From Circinella minor (lineage: Eukaryota > Mucoromycota > Mucoromycetes > Mucorales > Lichtheimiaceae), in NCBI GenBank assembly GCA_016758965.1, contig JAEPRB010000047.1, positions 124,001 to 188,000 of the forward strand: a stretch of DNA of 64,000 nucleotides, read 5' to 3'. Positions 54,740 to 64,000 of this stretch are shown here, piece by piece. Every line of letters starts with the position of its first letter. Position 1 is the first letter of the stretch. The notes beneath the pieces were generated by a model, which was not told the origin of the DNA, did no database searches, and was given only the letters and a program-made list of their open reading frames with translations. The translations under genes were made by a program, and so were the position numbers.

Positions 54740-54886
54740 AATATATCGATCAAATATGTTGTTAAAATGGGTCTGTTAAATATGCCATAACAGAGAGGAC
54801 GCAGCTTGAAAAATTTTCCTTATTTGTGAATTTATAACTTCTGTGTGATTTTAATATAATAGATTAATTAATATAATAGATAATAA

Positions 54887-57120
54887 ATGCCTCCTTCAAC
54901 TCAACGCAGCACCCGAGCATTGAATGCCGAAGTAATCAATTGGAAACAAATTTTTCAAGATTCGTGAATTCGGTTGGAATACCGTATCCAAAGGTCAAGA
55001 ATTTTAGCGACAGCGGCAGTACCAACAGTTGATGCTATGATTACTGGTCTTAATGTAAGAAGTTTTTTAAAATATACACCCTGTGCACCTTCACCTTACT
55101 TAATATTTTCTTCTTTGTACATATTACAGAATAACAATGACAGTAGCAGCGAAGGTGGCTCAAATTCAAGACTTGTTTCTCGAGATCATACTTATGATCT
55201 ACGTTCTCGCCATCAAAATTCCAGTGATAATAATGACAATAGTAATAATAATATTAACCAAGGCTTTCCTGATAAAAAGCCAGTAACAACAACTTGTCAT
55301 ATAAATGAAATGGAATTGACAGCTCCGTGGAATCGTTGTCAAAAAGATTCATTAGACAAAGCATACGATCTCAACCTTCACTTGGCAACAGGTTTGCAAA
55401 AAGTGTTGTAAGTGTTTATATAACAATTGACACCTGATCTATATAATATATGGACATATAACTAATACATCCTCCCTCCCTCACTAGTTTAACTCTTCCC
55501 CTCAATGAGGGGTTTTTCGGTTGATACTTCTTCACTCCTTTGTGTATAACTGTCAACCATTTTGTACCACAGGAAGCGACCATATGCCCATTGGCGAAGG
55601 TCACCTTAGTCTTCCATTTAATAAATATAAATTTTAACCTATAACTAATACATACGGGGTTGAAAGGTCATTATCTAGTATCATGCTGCTAAAAAAAAAT
55701 TCAAACGACCAAGAGTTTACGCAATTGTTTTGGAAAAACGTTAACTCGATGCATAGTGGTTTTCGTAACATGTTCATTGATAGATCGATCGTTCTTGGCG
55801 AAAATATTTTCGCATCACTTGAACGCATAGCTCAGGTATATAATATTGTAAAAATAAAAACGGCTGTGATACTATTATGACTTATACTATTTTCTTGTGC
55901 TGTTTAGAAAATCTTTCATGTAGATTCCCTGACGAAGCATATATGAAGATTGCTTTACCGATGAATAATTCTGATAAAGGAGATCGAGTAGCATTGCGAG
56001 CCATGGATAACTTGTAAGTTATTTATATTAGAAACACACATTAATGGATCCGTGATGTTAATAAATTCATGCTCAATACTTTATAGAATTTCCAGATTAC
56101 CCTCTTATAAAACATCACAAACCATTGGCGAAACAGAATTTCTCACTGATTGCACTCCCGTTACTTGAAAACTCCATGTTCCGCAACTTTTTGGAAGGAA
56201 GTGTCACCTTGACACATAGGATATATTATCCAGCATGGATTCTGACTTAGAGGCGTTCAGCCATTATCCTGCAGATGGTAGCTTCGCGGCATTGGCCGTT
56301 CAACCAGCCGCATATACCAATTATCCGAAGAAAAGGTTCCTCTCGTACTGACTTCAATTATTGTTGAGATATCAATCCATCAGTAGGGTAAAACTAACCT
56401 GTCTCGTGACAGTCTAAACCCAGCTCACGTTCCCTATTAGTGGGTGAACAATCCAACGCTTACTGGGGATCTACTGTACCTTGATCCTCACCTCAGTCCG
56501 ATGTTCCACGACCTGCATAATCGTCAGCTCTTCTGGTGGTAAGTTTCTTGGATAATAAAAAAAAATGTTTCAATATTTTTATTGTATATTAATTATCTTG
56601 TTGTATCATTATTAGGCTTAACAGAAAAGAAGACGTGGCAACGAATCAAAGACCAGATAGAGGCATGACAGTAGTCGAATAAATGCATCAAGTATATGCT
56701 GCTGGTTTTGTTGAAGTAAAACCATTAGGATCGGCCAATCACCATTATGATACACACAAAGATAATTATAGATTAGCAACATTCTACAAGGAAGCAATTG
56801 ATCGTGGTGATATCAAGTGCGCGATGGGAATCTAAGCAGTTGGTAAGTGTGTGTTATTTGTTTGGAAGTGTAATTACTATATATTAACTACCAATGTTGA
56901 TTTTCACCTTTGTTCTTTATATCACGAAACAATTTATTCATTTGTAAATCTTGGAAGAGTAGCACTACCAAATCCCATCGAAAGTTTATTACCATTTCTC
57001 ATGCATTTACGACTATGCAAACAAATCACTACGTATGGTAGTATACGATAAATATTGTGCACAATGCCAACTCCATGAATCGATACCCGAAAAAAAACAA
57101 GAACAACTTTGGATCCAGAT
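54887..57120 (+). pseudogene. Broken Mucoralean PD-(D/E)XK-like gene
   Basis: Pieces of one gene appear in order on the plus strand: a start MPPSTQRSTRALNAE (ATG 54887) with a TGA at 54965; AVPTVDAMITGLN; the exon-like NNNDSSSEGGSNSRL to LHLATGLQKVL (ending near 55408); LFWKNVNSMHSGFRN (55700-55830); DEAYMKIALPMNNSDKGDR (about 55925-56015); and IGETEFLTDCTPV (about 56120-56165). An antisense 28S rRNA fragment then interrupts it. Further pieces follow: QRPDRGMTVVE, GFVEVKPLG, DNYRLATFYKEAIDRGDIK and LYHETIYSFVNLGRVALPN. The RPD ... GFVEVKP arrangement (Asp codon 56656, Glu 56713, Lys 56719) is that of a PD-(D/E)XK nuclease core. From memory, similar RPD...EVK proteins of unknown role are common in Mucorales genomes. 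Several stops (for example TAA at 56680-56682) show that it is dead. Confidence 0.5.
56228..56466 (-). rRNA. 28S rRNA 3'-region fragment (pseudogene)
   Basis: Read on the minus strand, the segment matches the conserved 3' part of large-subunit rRNA. It starts at GTAAGCGTTGGATTGTTCA, runs through the TAATAGGGAACGTGAGCTGG and AGTACGAGAGGAACC regions (sarcin-ricin neighbourhood), and continues to GAACGCCTCTAAGTCAGAAT. No other rRNA gene sequence flanks it: the 5' junction is abrupt near 56466, and the 3' end is lost shortly after the CCATGCTGG-like end. It is an isolated, non-functional fragment lying inside a broken protein-coding gene. Recognition is from memory of conserved 25S/28S sequence. 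Confidence 0.88.
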
Positions 57121-57312
57121 CATCTTTCGAATATCTTACATGAAATAGACATTACTAAGTTACCCACCCTTGATTTCCTTTTCATTTTCATTACCATCTA
57201 CATATTTAACAATATTCTATTCTCATTTTTGAATCTCCACACCCACTATTTTAATTTTTTCCATATCTCTTTTTCTAACTTCGACCTTTTTTTTAATATT
57301 ATTGGAACATGC

Positions 57313-57790
57313 TGTAACGTTTCGTTGGTAGCAAGACCTTCGGAGTAACGTTCAAAGAGATAAATAGGGTAAAAACAAATTAAATAGTTCTTCGATAACA
57401 AGAAAATAATAATAATAAAGATAAACAACTTTTGGTGTCTGCTTTTGTTTACAGAAATTAAATACTTTTTATGCCGAAACCACTAATAATATTAGTAAAG
57501 AATAGTTCTCAATTACTCAAAATAATAATAATATCAATAACTTGTTTATTTTTTGAGTATGATACATTTGAAAAAAAGAAAATGAACTGGAAGTAAACTG
57601 AATTGATTTTAAACTAAAAGTACAAAGACAAATTATTAAACAAATATTGTTAACCTTAAAGAAATATCATCAAATGTAATAAATAAGGATTAAAAGTGGT
57701 GTGACAACACATACTCTTTTAATAACAACTTTTTTAATATAAATATAATGATGATTATAAGTGAATATTCTCTTTTGGAGCATTATGATT
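57313..57790. mobile_element. Degraded LTR copy
   Basis: It begins TGTAACGTTTCGTTGGTAGC and shares with the solo LTR at 28243-28740 the AAGACCTTCGGAGTAACGTT stretch and GCCGAAACCACTAATAAT. The right end is worn: GGAGCATTATG here matches GGAGCGTAACA of the other copy only in part, so the end is approximate. No target duplication could be made out. Confidence 0.65.
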
Positions 57791-57855
57791 TTAAGGATTA
57801 TTCAATATTTGTAGATTCATTAGTAATGGTTGTCAAAAATTTTGTACAATAATGA

Positions 57856-58005
57856 CAATCTGTATTCGTTTTTGATGAATATTCACATGACAAACTTAAG
57901 GAACAGTTATCAACAATGATGTCAAGGATGTATCTCCAACAACGTGATATGGTAGTGGAAGAAGGAGGCGAGAAGATCGCGGCAGCTCTGACATGGCCCT
58001 TTTAA
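57856..58005 (+). pseudogene. Short coding-like block
   Basis: An open stretch without an ATG at its start encodes VFVFDEYSHDKLKEQLST, then MYLQQRDMVVEEGGEKIA, ending ALTWPF and a stop. Composition is protein-like and unlike the A/T-run frames nearby. It may be the last exon of the broken gene to its left, cut off by the LTR, or an unrelated remnant. Confidence 0.25.
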
Positions 58006-58043
58006 TCGAATCATAATAGATTTGAGTAACAATCAATATAAAA

Positions 58044-58747
58044 CACCACGGCTAAAAAATGCATGGAATTGCTTAATTCTCTATGAATATGAATTATGGG
58101 TTATGAAATATCATGCTTCTCTATGAATATGCATGAAAAAAGACAATCATTCATTTTCATGGAAATAAATCCATGAATCTCTATTACAAAACTTAATGAA
58201 TCTGAGTGACAATGTATGACTCTGAGTGATATATGAATCTGCATAAAATTGAACAAATATCTATGAAAAGATATCTATGAATATGAATGAAAATGCATGC
58301 TTTGTAAATATGAGTGATAATCTATGAAATCGCATACTTATACTTCGTGAAACCATAATCGTTTGACGAGAAGTAGTATTCCCACGCACTTCTTTTACTA
58401 CTTTTCTCATTATCTCATATAGTTAATGACCCACAAAAATAAAATTTTATTATTTAAAGTGCCTATCATAATATAATAGAACTGGTTTCAACCATGTTAT
58501 AGCTACAGTATAATGTATATGTTCATAAAGTAAAATATATATTATTCGAAAACTAGGTGCTGAAAATCCACGAATCTGCATGAATCTGTATATAAATAGG
58601 TAATTATGGATATGACTGAATATCTATGATTCTGCATAGATCTATGAATCTCCATGAAGTGACACGTTTCATAGAGATTCATGGCATTAATGATCATGCA
58701 GATCCATGGAAATACATTCATTTTTATTACTCATTTTAGCCGTGGTG
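58044..58747. mobile_element. 704-bp CACTA-like non-autonomous DNA transposon
   Basis: A perfect 14-bp terminal inverted repeat CACCACGGCTAAAA lies at 58044-58057, with its inverse complement at 58734-58747. The flanks are AAA on both sides (58041-58043 and 58748-58750), consistent with a 3-bp target duplication. The interior has no open frame but about ten copies of ATGAAT or its complement within 10- to 15-bp motifs such as CTATGAATATG and ATGAATCTGCATG, concentrated towards both ends and in both orientations. Subterminal repeats of that kind, a CAC start and 3-bp duplications are features of CACTA/EnSpm elements. The superfamily call is inference. Confidence 0.7.
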
Positions 58748-60406
58748 AAAGTAACTACAGCTCAAAAAGATCATTTCCCAAATTTTAGTCACAATTATAA
58801 GCTTTAAAAAAAATAAGCACATATTGGTGTTGTTCACTAAAGGGAATTCGTAATATCACTTTATGTGATGAGGGGTATGTGACACCAGCATAAATCAAAA
58901 AGAATACTCTGATACGTAGAGACAGTACAATTCAATCCAGTTTATAAAAATAATTTTCTACTATTTTTTATGCGAGGAGCTTTGTCCACATAATGACAGT
59001 ATGTAAAACTGGATAGTATTTACTTGGGTTCTCCATAGTAATTGATGCCTGATTTTTTTTTATTTTATTCTATCATAGGTAATAATATGAAGTTCCTATT
59101 TATTACGAGCGGATGGTAACTTAACAGCTTGGTGAACTGGGATGTTCTACGTATACAGCTTTTTATTTAACACTTAAATATTAAATATTTGAACATATAC
59201 CAATACGAATATAACGCTCTAATACTTTAGCATCAATGACTCCTGCTAATACGTACCAATAATTGCTGTATCTTGCAAAAGGAAACTAAACATAACAACG
59301 CTATCACTCGCTTCAACATATGTGCGAATAAATCTGGCGACTCTCACTAAGGACACAAGGCATGTGTACTGTTACCTTCTACAAAGGTGCAAAGCATAGC
59401 TGCGAGGATTCTTATTCCATATTTTGCTTTCTATAATGATAGTTATTTAAATAGAAAGAAATTAGAAGTCGGTAGTTATTTTTCTGACACTTATTTTGAA
59501 TCAACACCTCGTATCCCCATTTTTTTCCTTTTTTGTTCTCATAAACCTGTATGTGACATTCTCCACGTTGGAACAAGAAAAAGCACTTCCTTAACTTTTT
59601 TTGGGTATTTTTATATATGTGCTTGAAAAAAAAATATGTTAGAAAGACCTTTGTTATGGATAATACTTAAAATGTGGCACGTCAAGCAGTTGAATTCAAG
59701 GGTTTCAAATACTGTATCTCTCTGCTTATTCGTCGTTCTTGAAATCGATCGAATTGTTTTGAAGCTGGTGTCCGGTGGGAGCTTTTGATTAAGGGCAGTG
59801 CCTTGACATCACGTATTATTGAATCTGCTAAACAGTTGACTGCTAAAAACCGCAGTGGTTAAAAAGCACAATCAAAAGCATCCTTTTATAAGACGTATTC
59901 TGGAGGAGAAAATGTTGTAGCTTTTGTACTTTTTTATTTATGCATAATAAGTTACCATTTATTCTTTAATATATCATAATATAAAAATATAAATAATAGT
60001 CTCGTAAAAATCAATTGTTAAGTACTTTATATCTTCTTATTTTTCGAAATGGCAGATTTTCTCTCTCCTAATTTCCATATACCTGGAGAACCCTTTTCCA
60101 TTTTTTAACAAGAACAAAAAAAAAGATCAAGATAATAATAACTTAACCCGGTGTTTTGCATTTTTAATCGTCTCAAGTTTAGAATTTGGAACAAGTTAAA
60201 CAATCTTATCATGATGATCCAAAAATTGTTGTTTATTAGTATCAAATCTGGCAAGATTCTTCAAAGATTTTTTCAATGCATGATAATTTACCTTGCCAGT
60301 TTAAGACCCAATATCTTCATTTCGGCAGAAATTTGTTAATAAAAATTGACGTACGTCTTTATTTTATTCATATCTTTTTTTTCATAATCTTATCAGCAGC
60401 AGTTAA
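58748..60406. other. Repeat-rich intergenic region with coding remnants
   Basis: No intact gene. A coding-like stretch lies at about 59681-59865 (plus: AVEFKGFKYCISLLIRRS, then after a stop ELLIKGSALTSRIIESAKQ), which I cannot assign. Another weak frame is at 59387-59626. These appear to be decayed coding sequences. Confidence 0.4.
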
Positions 60407-61093
60407 TCAATTAGACCGTTCTTTTTCAATGACTCCAAAAGCTTTTGTATAATTCCCAAATCCAAGCACGACATAGCCAAAATAGATGGATTCAGGTGGT
60501 TGTAACGCAGACGTCATGCGTACTTTGCCACGCCTAATGATTCATTGTATATGTGTGGGAAAAAAAGAAAGATATTTTTGGCAGGTTGATTATAATTGTT
60601 GCCTATTTTTAATAGTTTTATCTTCTATATGTAGAGAAACGTAAACTGTCTTTTTGTTGCACAGAATGACCAACAAGGACGGGTTTGTCCAAGATTATGG
60701 GCAGCAATGATCGAGTCAAATCATTTGCCATAGCTTCCAATATGTGTGTCACACTACGAGAACTGTCAAAAACGAGAATGATAGTTTGATTAACATTTTT
60801 TAGCAACAAAGTTCTCCTAACTTTGTCACCATGGTTACGAAGATCCTATACGAATCGCGCCCAAAGAAAAAGTTATATTTTTTTTCCAATGTCAGATTGT
60901 GGTTTATATATATATAATAGGATGAAACCTACAGCTGCATAAACATCGCGAGACAATCGTTGGCTTAAAGTCTTTCCTATGAGGCTCTAGCTCAATTTGC
61001 TGCCATACAAGCCCTGGGATATAACTAAAAATGCATCTTTTGTAAATGCTTTTGTAAGATATTTATCAAATGCCAAGCAAAACAAGTCTTCTA
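60407..61093 (-). pseudogene. 5'-truncated multi-exon pseudogene, family unknown
   Basis: Three exon-like pieces on the minus strand. Exon A (61093-60933) follows a good acceptor (TATTGTCAG) and reads EDLFCLAFDKYLTKAFTKDA, then VISQGLYGSKLS, a TAG stop, and LIGKTLSQRLSRDVYAA. Exon B (from 60845) reads DLRNHGDKVRRTLLLKNVN, then ILVFDSSRSVTHILEAMA and LLPIILDKPVLVGHSVQQ. Exon C (60533-60407) reads GKVRMTSALQPPESIYFGYV and ends VIEKERSN. No 5' exon is found before the AT-hook gene, and the in-frame stop argues for decay. I do not recognise the protein. Confidence 0.4.
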
Positions 61094-61558
61094 CTGACAA
61101 TAGTAATTAATCAAATGATCAAAGATAAATGGATAAATGGATAGACAGAGGAGAAGACTCAAAAATAAATGAAACGAGAAAACGGGACACGAAATAACTA
61201 TATTTTACAGAGACCATGCTCTTTTAAAAAATTTTAATATTTTATACCAGTGTACGATTACAAGATGTGAAAAATAATTGGAAAACTTTGACGCGGGAGA
61301 AAGAAGTGACATAAAAAAAGTATGTGTGTGTGAGAGAGAGAGAAAACATAAATATATATATACTACAACACAAGAAAAAATAAAGGCATATACAAGAAAA
61401 TGTAATAAAGCAGCTCAATAATAAAAGAAAATACAAAGGGGAGAAAAAGCACGATCGAGTGTGAAATGATAAAATGTACTGAAGAAGAACATAAATTAAT
61501 AGCTGCGAAGAAGAGATTAAGTTGGGGGTATTATATTACACAAAAAAAAACATTAATG
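61094..61558. other. Intergenic, AT-hook gene 3' flank
   Basis: Purine-rich sequence with a GT/GA dinucleotide tract near 61322-61343; no gene is seen. Confidence 0.5.
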
Positions 61559-62413
61559 TTAGGAAGAAGGTTTTGTTGCTTTCTTTTTTACAACTTTCTT
61601 TGTAGATCGAGTTGCAGGTAGTTCTTTCCAAACAAAACAAGAATTACCGGCCAACTGAGTTTTGGGTTTACGACCTCGTTTTTTACGAGGCATTTGTAAA
61701 ACAGTATCCATATTTGAGCTTGAAAAAGCAGCCATCATTTCATGTTGATCTGTCTTTGGTTCAGGCACTTGCTCTGGACCAAGTGGTTGTTGAACTGACC
61801 ATGTGACAGGCGCTAAGAATGTAAAACCCCCATCACCATTGACAGGTTCACGGTTAGTTGGAGGTCGACCACGACGGCGTTTCAAAATAGGTTGACCTGT
61901 CGTTGGTGAAATGAAAATTTGAGCAGTAGGTTGTTGTTGAATAGCACTAGTAGTAATAGTAGTAGTAGCTCTAGTTGTAGTTGTAGCGGAAGTAGCGGAA
62001 GTTGGTGGTGGTGATGGTAATGATGATGGTGGAGTTAAATATTGTTGTTCATATGTATGAGATGGGGGAGGCGAGGATATAGAACAAATAGATGATGATT
62101 CAGGAGGTGAAGGTGGTGTCGCTACCATCATCATATTACCGCTGTCATTACTCCAAGGTGCAACAATAGGTATTCCGGACAATTTACGAACAGGTGGATC
62201 ATACCCTTGAAGTGGAGGAAGTTCATCCATACGCGGGGAAAGTGAAATACATGACGTTGATGGAGATAGTACTGGTGTATTACTAATAGTAGTCGTAGCT
62301 GATGTTGTATGTAGTGGTGAAGGTGGTGATAAATGAAAAGAAGGCGAAAGTGATGATAAAGGATGAGTAACGGTATCGTTCAATAAGTTTGAAATAGAAG
62401 GAAGTGTAGTCAT
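61559..62413 (-). CDS. AT-hook DNA-binding protein
   Basis: A single-exon gene of 284 residues. The N-terminal 160 residues are rich in Ser, Pro and Thr and probably disordered. Two AT-hooks are visible: KRRRGRPP (residues 178-185) and RKKRGRKPK (243-251), the latter followed by a Lys-rich tail (STKKVVKKKATKPSS). AT-hooks bind the minor groove of AT-rich DNA, so a nuclear architectural or regulatory role is expected. No catalytic domain is present. It lies 3' of carRP on the same strand, 600 bases away. A spliced upstream exon (62616-62700) is possible but would add an odd Phe-rich segment, so I kept the ATG at 62413. Confidence 0.8.
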   Translation of the reverse strand: MTTLPSISNLLNDTVTHPLSSLSPSFHLSPPSPLHTTSATTTISNTPVLSPSTSCISLSPRMDELPPLQGYDPPVRKLSGIPIVAPWSNDSGNMMMVATPPSPPESSSICSISSPPPSHTYEQQYLTPPSSLPSPPPTSATSATTTTRATTTITTSAIQQQPTAQIFISPTTGQPILKRRRGRPPTNREPVNGDGGFTFLAPVTWSVQQPLGPEQVPEPKTDQHEMMAAFSSSNMDTVLQMPRKKRGRKPKTQLAGNSCFVWKELPATRSTKKVVKKKATKPSS

Positions 62414-63009
62414 AAGAAGATAAAAAGTTTTTGTTTCTTTTTTTTTCCGTTTGATAGAAATAAAAAAAAGAAAGTAAAAGAAACAAAGCCAAACTAAAAT
62501 GGGGTGAAAAAAATTGCCTTAAATTTATACTAAATATGACGAAAAATGCGTTTTCCAGGAAAGCGTAGTTAAAGAACATTAAGAAACAAGTAAATTTTAA
62601 AATCCGTTTCTTTACCTTCTTGTGCTTCTCGAGTCCAGGTTTGGATAATTACTAGATCTACTCCTTGCACGTGGGCTTGTTTTTCTGAAAAGAGAAACAT
62701 TTATAGGCTATAATATAGCTCCGCAATACTTTTATTTATTTATTTTAGAAGTCGTTTATCCAATTGGAAACACAAATCGAACATTACCAAAGTTTCTAAA
62801 CAACTCAATTGCGTGCTTTGTTTTCAACTTAATAATAGTAAAACACAGACCCCATTTGATTCACACACAAACAATCGTAAATAATTATTATTATTTTATC
62901 AAAAAATTTATTTCAAGCCGAAACTGGAGAAAAAAAGACGGATCAGATTTTCCGATTTGATTATTTTTTTATTGTTTCTTTTTTAGACAAAATGCCGTTT
63001 TTCCTAAAA
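62414..63009. other. AT-hook promoter and carRP 3' flank
   Basis: Non-coding, apart from an 85-base ATG-started exon-like stretch on the minus strand (62700-62616) that ends in a good donor (GTAAAG). It encodes MFLFSEKQAHVQGVDLVI and further. Its status is unclear. Confidence 0.4.
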
Positions 63010-64000
63010 TTAGAGTAAACAAAATGCCCGCTGTTTTCCTTTTCTAGTAGTAGCTATCTTGTTCTCGTCATCAACACTATTATTCTTGCTATTGGTAATA
63101 CTAGTGCTATTTCTTATAAAGCCTTGTAAAGAAGAAGAATGTGCTTCTTGATAAACGTTCTTTAGAACAACCCAAGCACGATTCCAGGTTGAGACATGAG
63201 CCCTATGTGGATACCCGTCGGCCTTGATCAATTCATTTCCGATAGCCATATACACGGAACAAGCAGCACGCACCCCACCTTGACAATCAAATGGTAGTCG
63301 ATCAATACCTCGCCGGGCTCGAGTAGCTAATTCATCTGCACTATACACTAGTTTTAAGGCCAGTGAACGCAATTTTGTTTGACCTAGTTGTTCAGCACGT
63401 CCTGTCGTCATAGCTTCACTTTCTTTCTCGGTCAACCAATCACGAGGCACGTAACATCGTCGGAGTTGCTGGCTGTCTGTCACTATATCGCGCGCAATGT
63501 TCGTATACTGCAATACAAGTCCCATATCTCTTGCGCGCTCAATTGTCCATGTTTCCGGGTATTCTAACATAACGCGAGTACACATTTCACCAACACTGCT
63601 TGCAACACAGGCCGAATAACGCTCCAAATCAGCCTCATTCTTGACAATAGAACGATCGAGATCAAAATCGTAACCATCGAGAAGTTCATTCACTGCATCT
63701 ACTTGGAGTTTAGGTCGTAATCTGGTAAATGCACGAAGGGAGGCGATACACGATGAGGGTAAGTCATATAAAGACCAGTCCATATTAGGTGTTTTTGTAG
63801 CAAACATGTCATGGATACATCGGCGCACAGTGGCCAATTGGGTTTTACGTTGTTCGACAGAAGCGACTTCATCATCAGCCAAATCGTCGGTAGCACGACA
63901 GAATCCATAGAGAACACCAAGATCTTGACGGATATGGGTAGGAAAGACAGCAGATGCGGTATAAAATGAAAAGGATGCTTGTTTGAGAATTTTCCATGTG
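63010..64000 (-). CDS. carRP: Bifunctional phytoene synthase/lycopene cyclase, phytoene synthase part (5' end outside window)
   Basis: The open frame runs from beyond the window edge to the TAA at 63010-63012, giving about 329 C-terminal residues without an intron. It is a squalene/phytoene synthase domain: FYTASAVFPTHIRQDLGVLYGFCRATDDLADDE carries the first Asp-rich diphosphate-binding motif, and VLQYTNIARDIVTDSQQLRRCYVP carries the second. It joins two geranylgeranyl diphosphates to phytoene, the entry to beta-carotene and trisporoid sex hormones in Mucorales. Mucoralean enzymes fuse an N-terminal lycopene cyclase domain to this one; that half is not in the window, so the fusion is inferred from the organism. 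In relatives the gene is light-induced and divergent from carB, which would lie beyond the right edge. Confidence 0.88.
   Translation of the reverse strand, partial: TWKILKQASFSFYTASAVFPTHIRQDLGVLYGFCRATDDLADDEVASVEQRKTQLATVRRCIHDMFATKTPNMDWSLYDLPSSCIASLRAFTRLRPKLQVDAVNELLDGYDFDLDRSIVKNEADLERYSACVASSVGEMCTRVMLEYPETWTIERARDMGLVLQYTNIARDIVTDSQQLRRCYVPRDWLTEKESEAMTTGRAEQLGQTKLRSLALKLVYSADELATRARRGIDRLPFDCQGGVRAACSVYMAIGNELIKADGYPHRAHVSTWNRAWVVLKNVYQEAHSSSLQGFIRNSTSITNSKNNSVDDENKIATTRKGKQRAFCLL

Larger units (their letters stand above)
52481..54886. other. Intergenic region with hairpin cluster
   Basis: It contains the multi-hairpin segment at 52910-53039. Near 53727-53790 are several CGTTATA/TATAACG motifs resembling worn mariner-type transposon ends. 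A coding-like stretch lies at 54452-54739 with a GC-rich hairpin (AGGCGC/GCGCCT, 54683-54697). No intact gene is supported. Confidence 0.45.

Noticed and set aside
62616..62700. Upstream exon of the AT-hook gene
   Set aside because: The donor and phase would work with an acceptor near 62500, but the joined segment would be Phe-rich and unlike an AT-hook protein. It is kept only as a note.

Overview
The window reads as nuclear DNA of a Mucorales-type fungus (Mucoromycota). It is AT-rich, full of long A/T homopolymers and CT, AC and AT microsatellites. Its genes carry short GT-AG introns, and the right edge holds the phytoene-synthase half of a CarRP/CarRA-like carotenoid gene. That carotenoid fusion type and the retrotransposon and MULE remnants support the placement. 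The species cannot be named from sequence alone. All exon models here were built by hand from splice sites, frame and phase; no alignment was run.

Layout. 1-3680: gene-free, simple-sequence-rich. 3681-5557 (+): TMEM115/DUF1751 Golgi rhomboid-like membrane protein, 7 exons. 6238-8284 (-): secreted GH20 beta-N-acetylhexosaminidase, 3 exons. 11131-14104 (+): secreted flavin amine oxidase of L-amino-acid-oxidase type, 8 exons. 14960-30768: an array of four thaumatin-like protein (TLP) genes, all on the minus strand. The first three sit in tandem units of about 4 kb whose intergenic DNA is also recognisably duplicated. A secreted GH17 beta-1,3-glucanase (+, 27201-28079) and a solo LTR lie before the fourth TLP. 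32459-33895 (-): phytanoyl-CoA-dioxygenase-like enzyme with two microexons. 34711-36141 (-): GATA zinc-finger regulator. 36142-41117: a 5 kb gene desert. 41118-42230 (+): EndoG/NUC1-type nuclease. 44107-48915 (+): exocyst subunit Sec3, 17 exons.

From about 49 to 61 kb the window becomes a graveyard of mobile and broken sequence. It holds a decayed MULE transposase, a multi-hairpin segment, a Mucoralean PD-(D/E)XK-like pseudogene that contains an antisense 28S rRNA fragment, a second LTR copy, a 704-bp CACTA-like element with subterminal repeats, and a 5'-truncated pseudogene. The right end (61559-64000) returns to intact genes: an AT-hook protein and the 3' part of carRP, both on the minus strand.

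How the genes relate. The TLPs, GH17 glucanase and GH20 hexosaminidase are all secreted and suggest a cell-wall (beta-glucan and chitin) remodelling or defence neighbourhood. The most striking local biology is the TLP array. TLP2 and TLP3 differ by one residue while their flanks have diverged, which points to gene conversion, and TLP4 has no intron. No clearly new multi-gene system was found. The best candidates for something undescribed are the TLP array with its duplicated intergenic blocks, the PD-(D/E)XK-like family, and the CACTA-like element.
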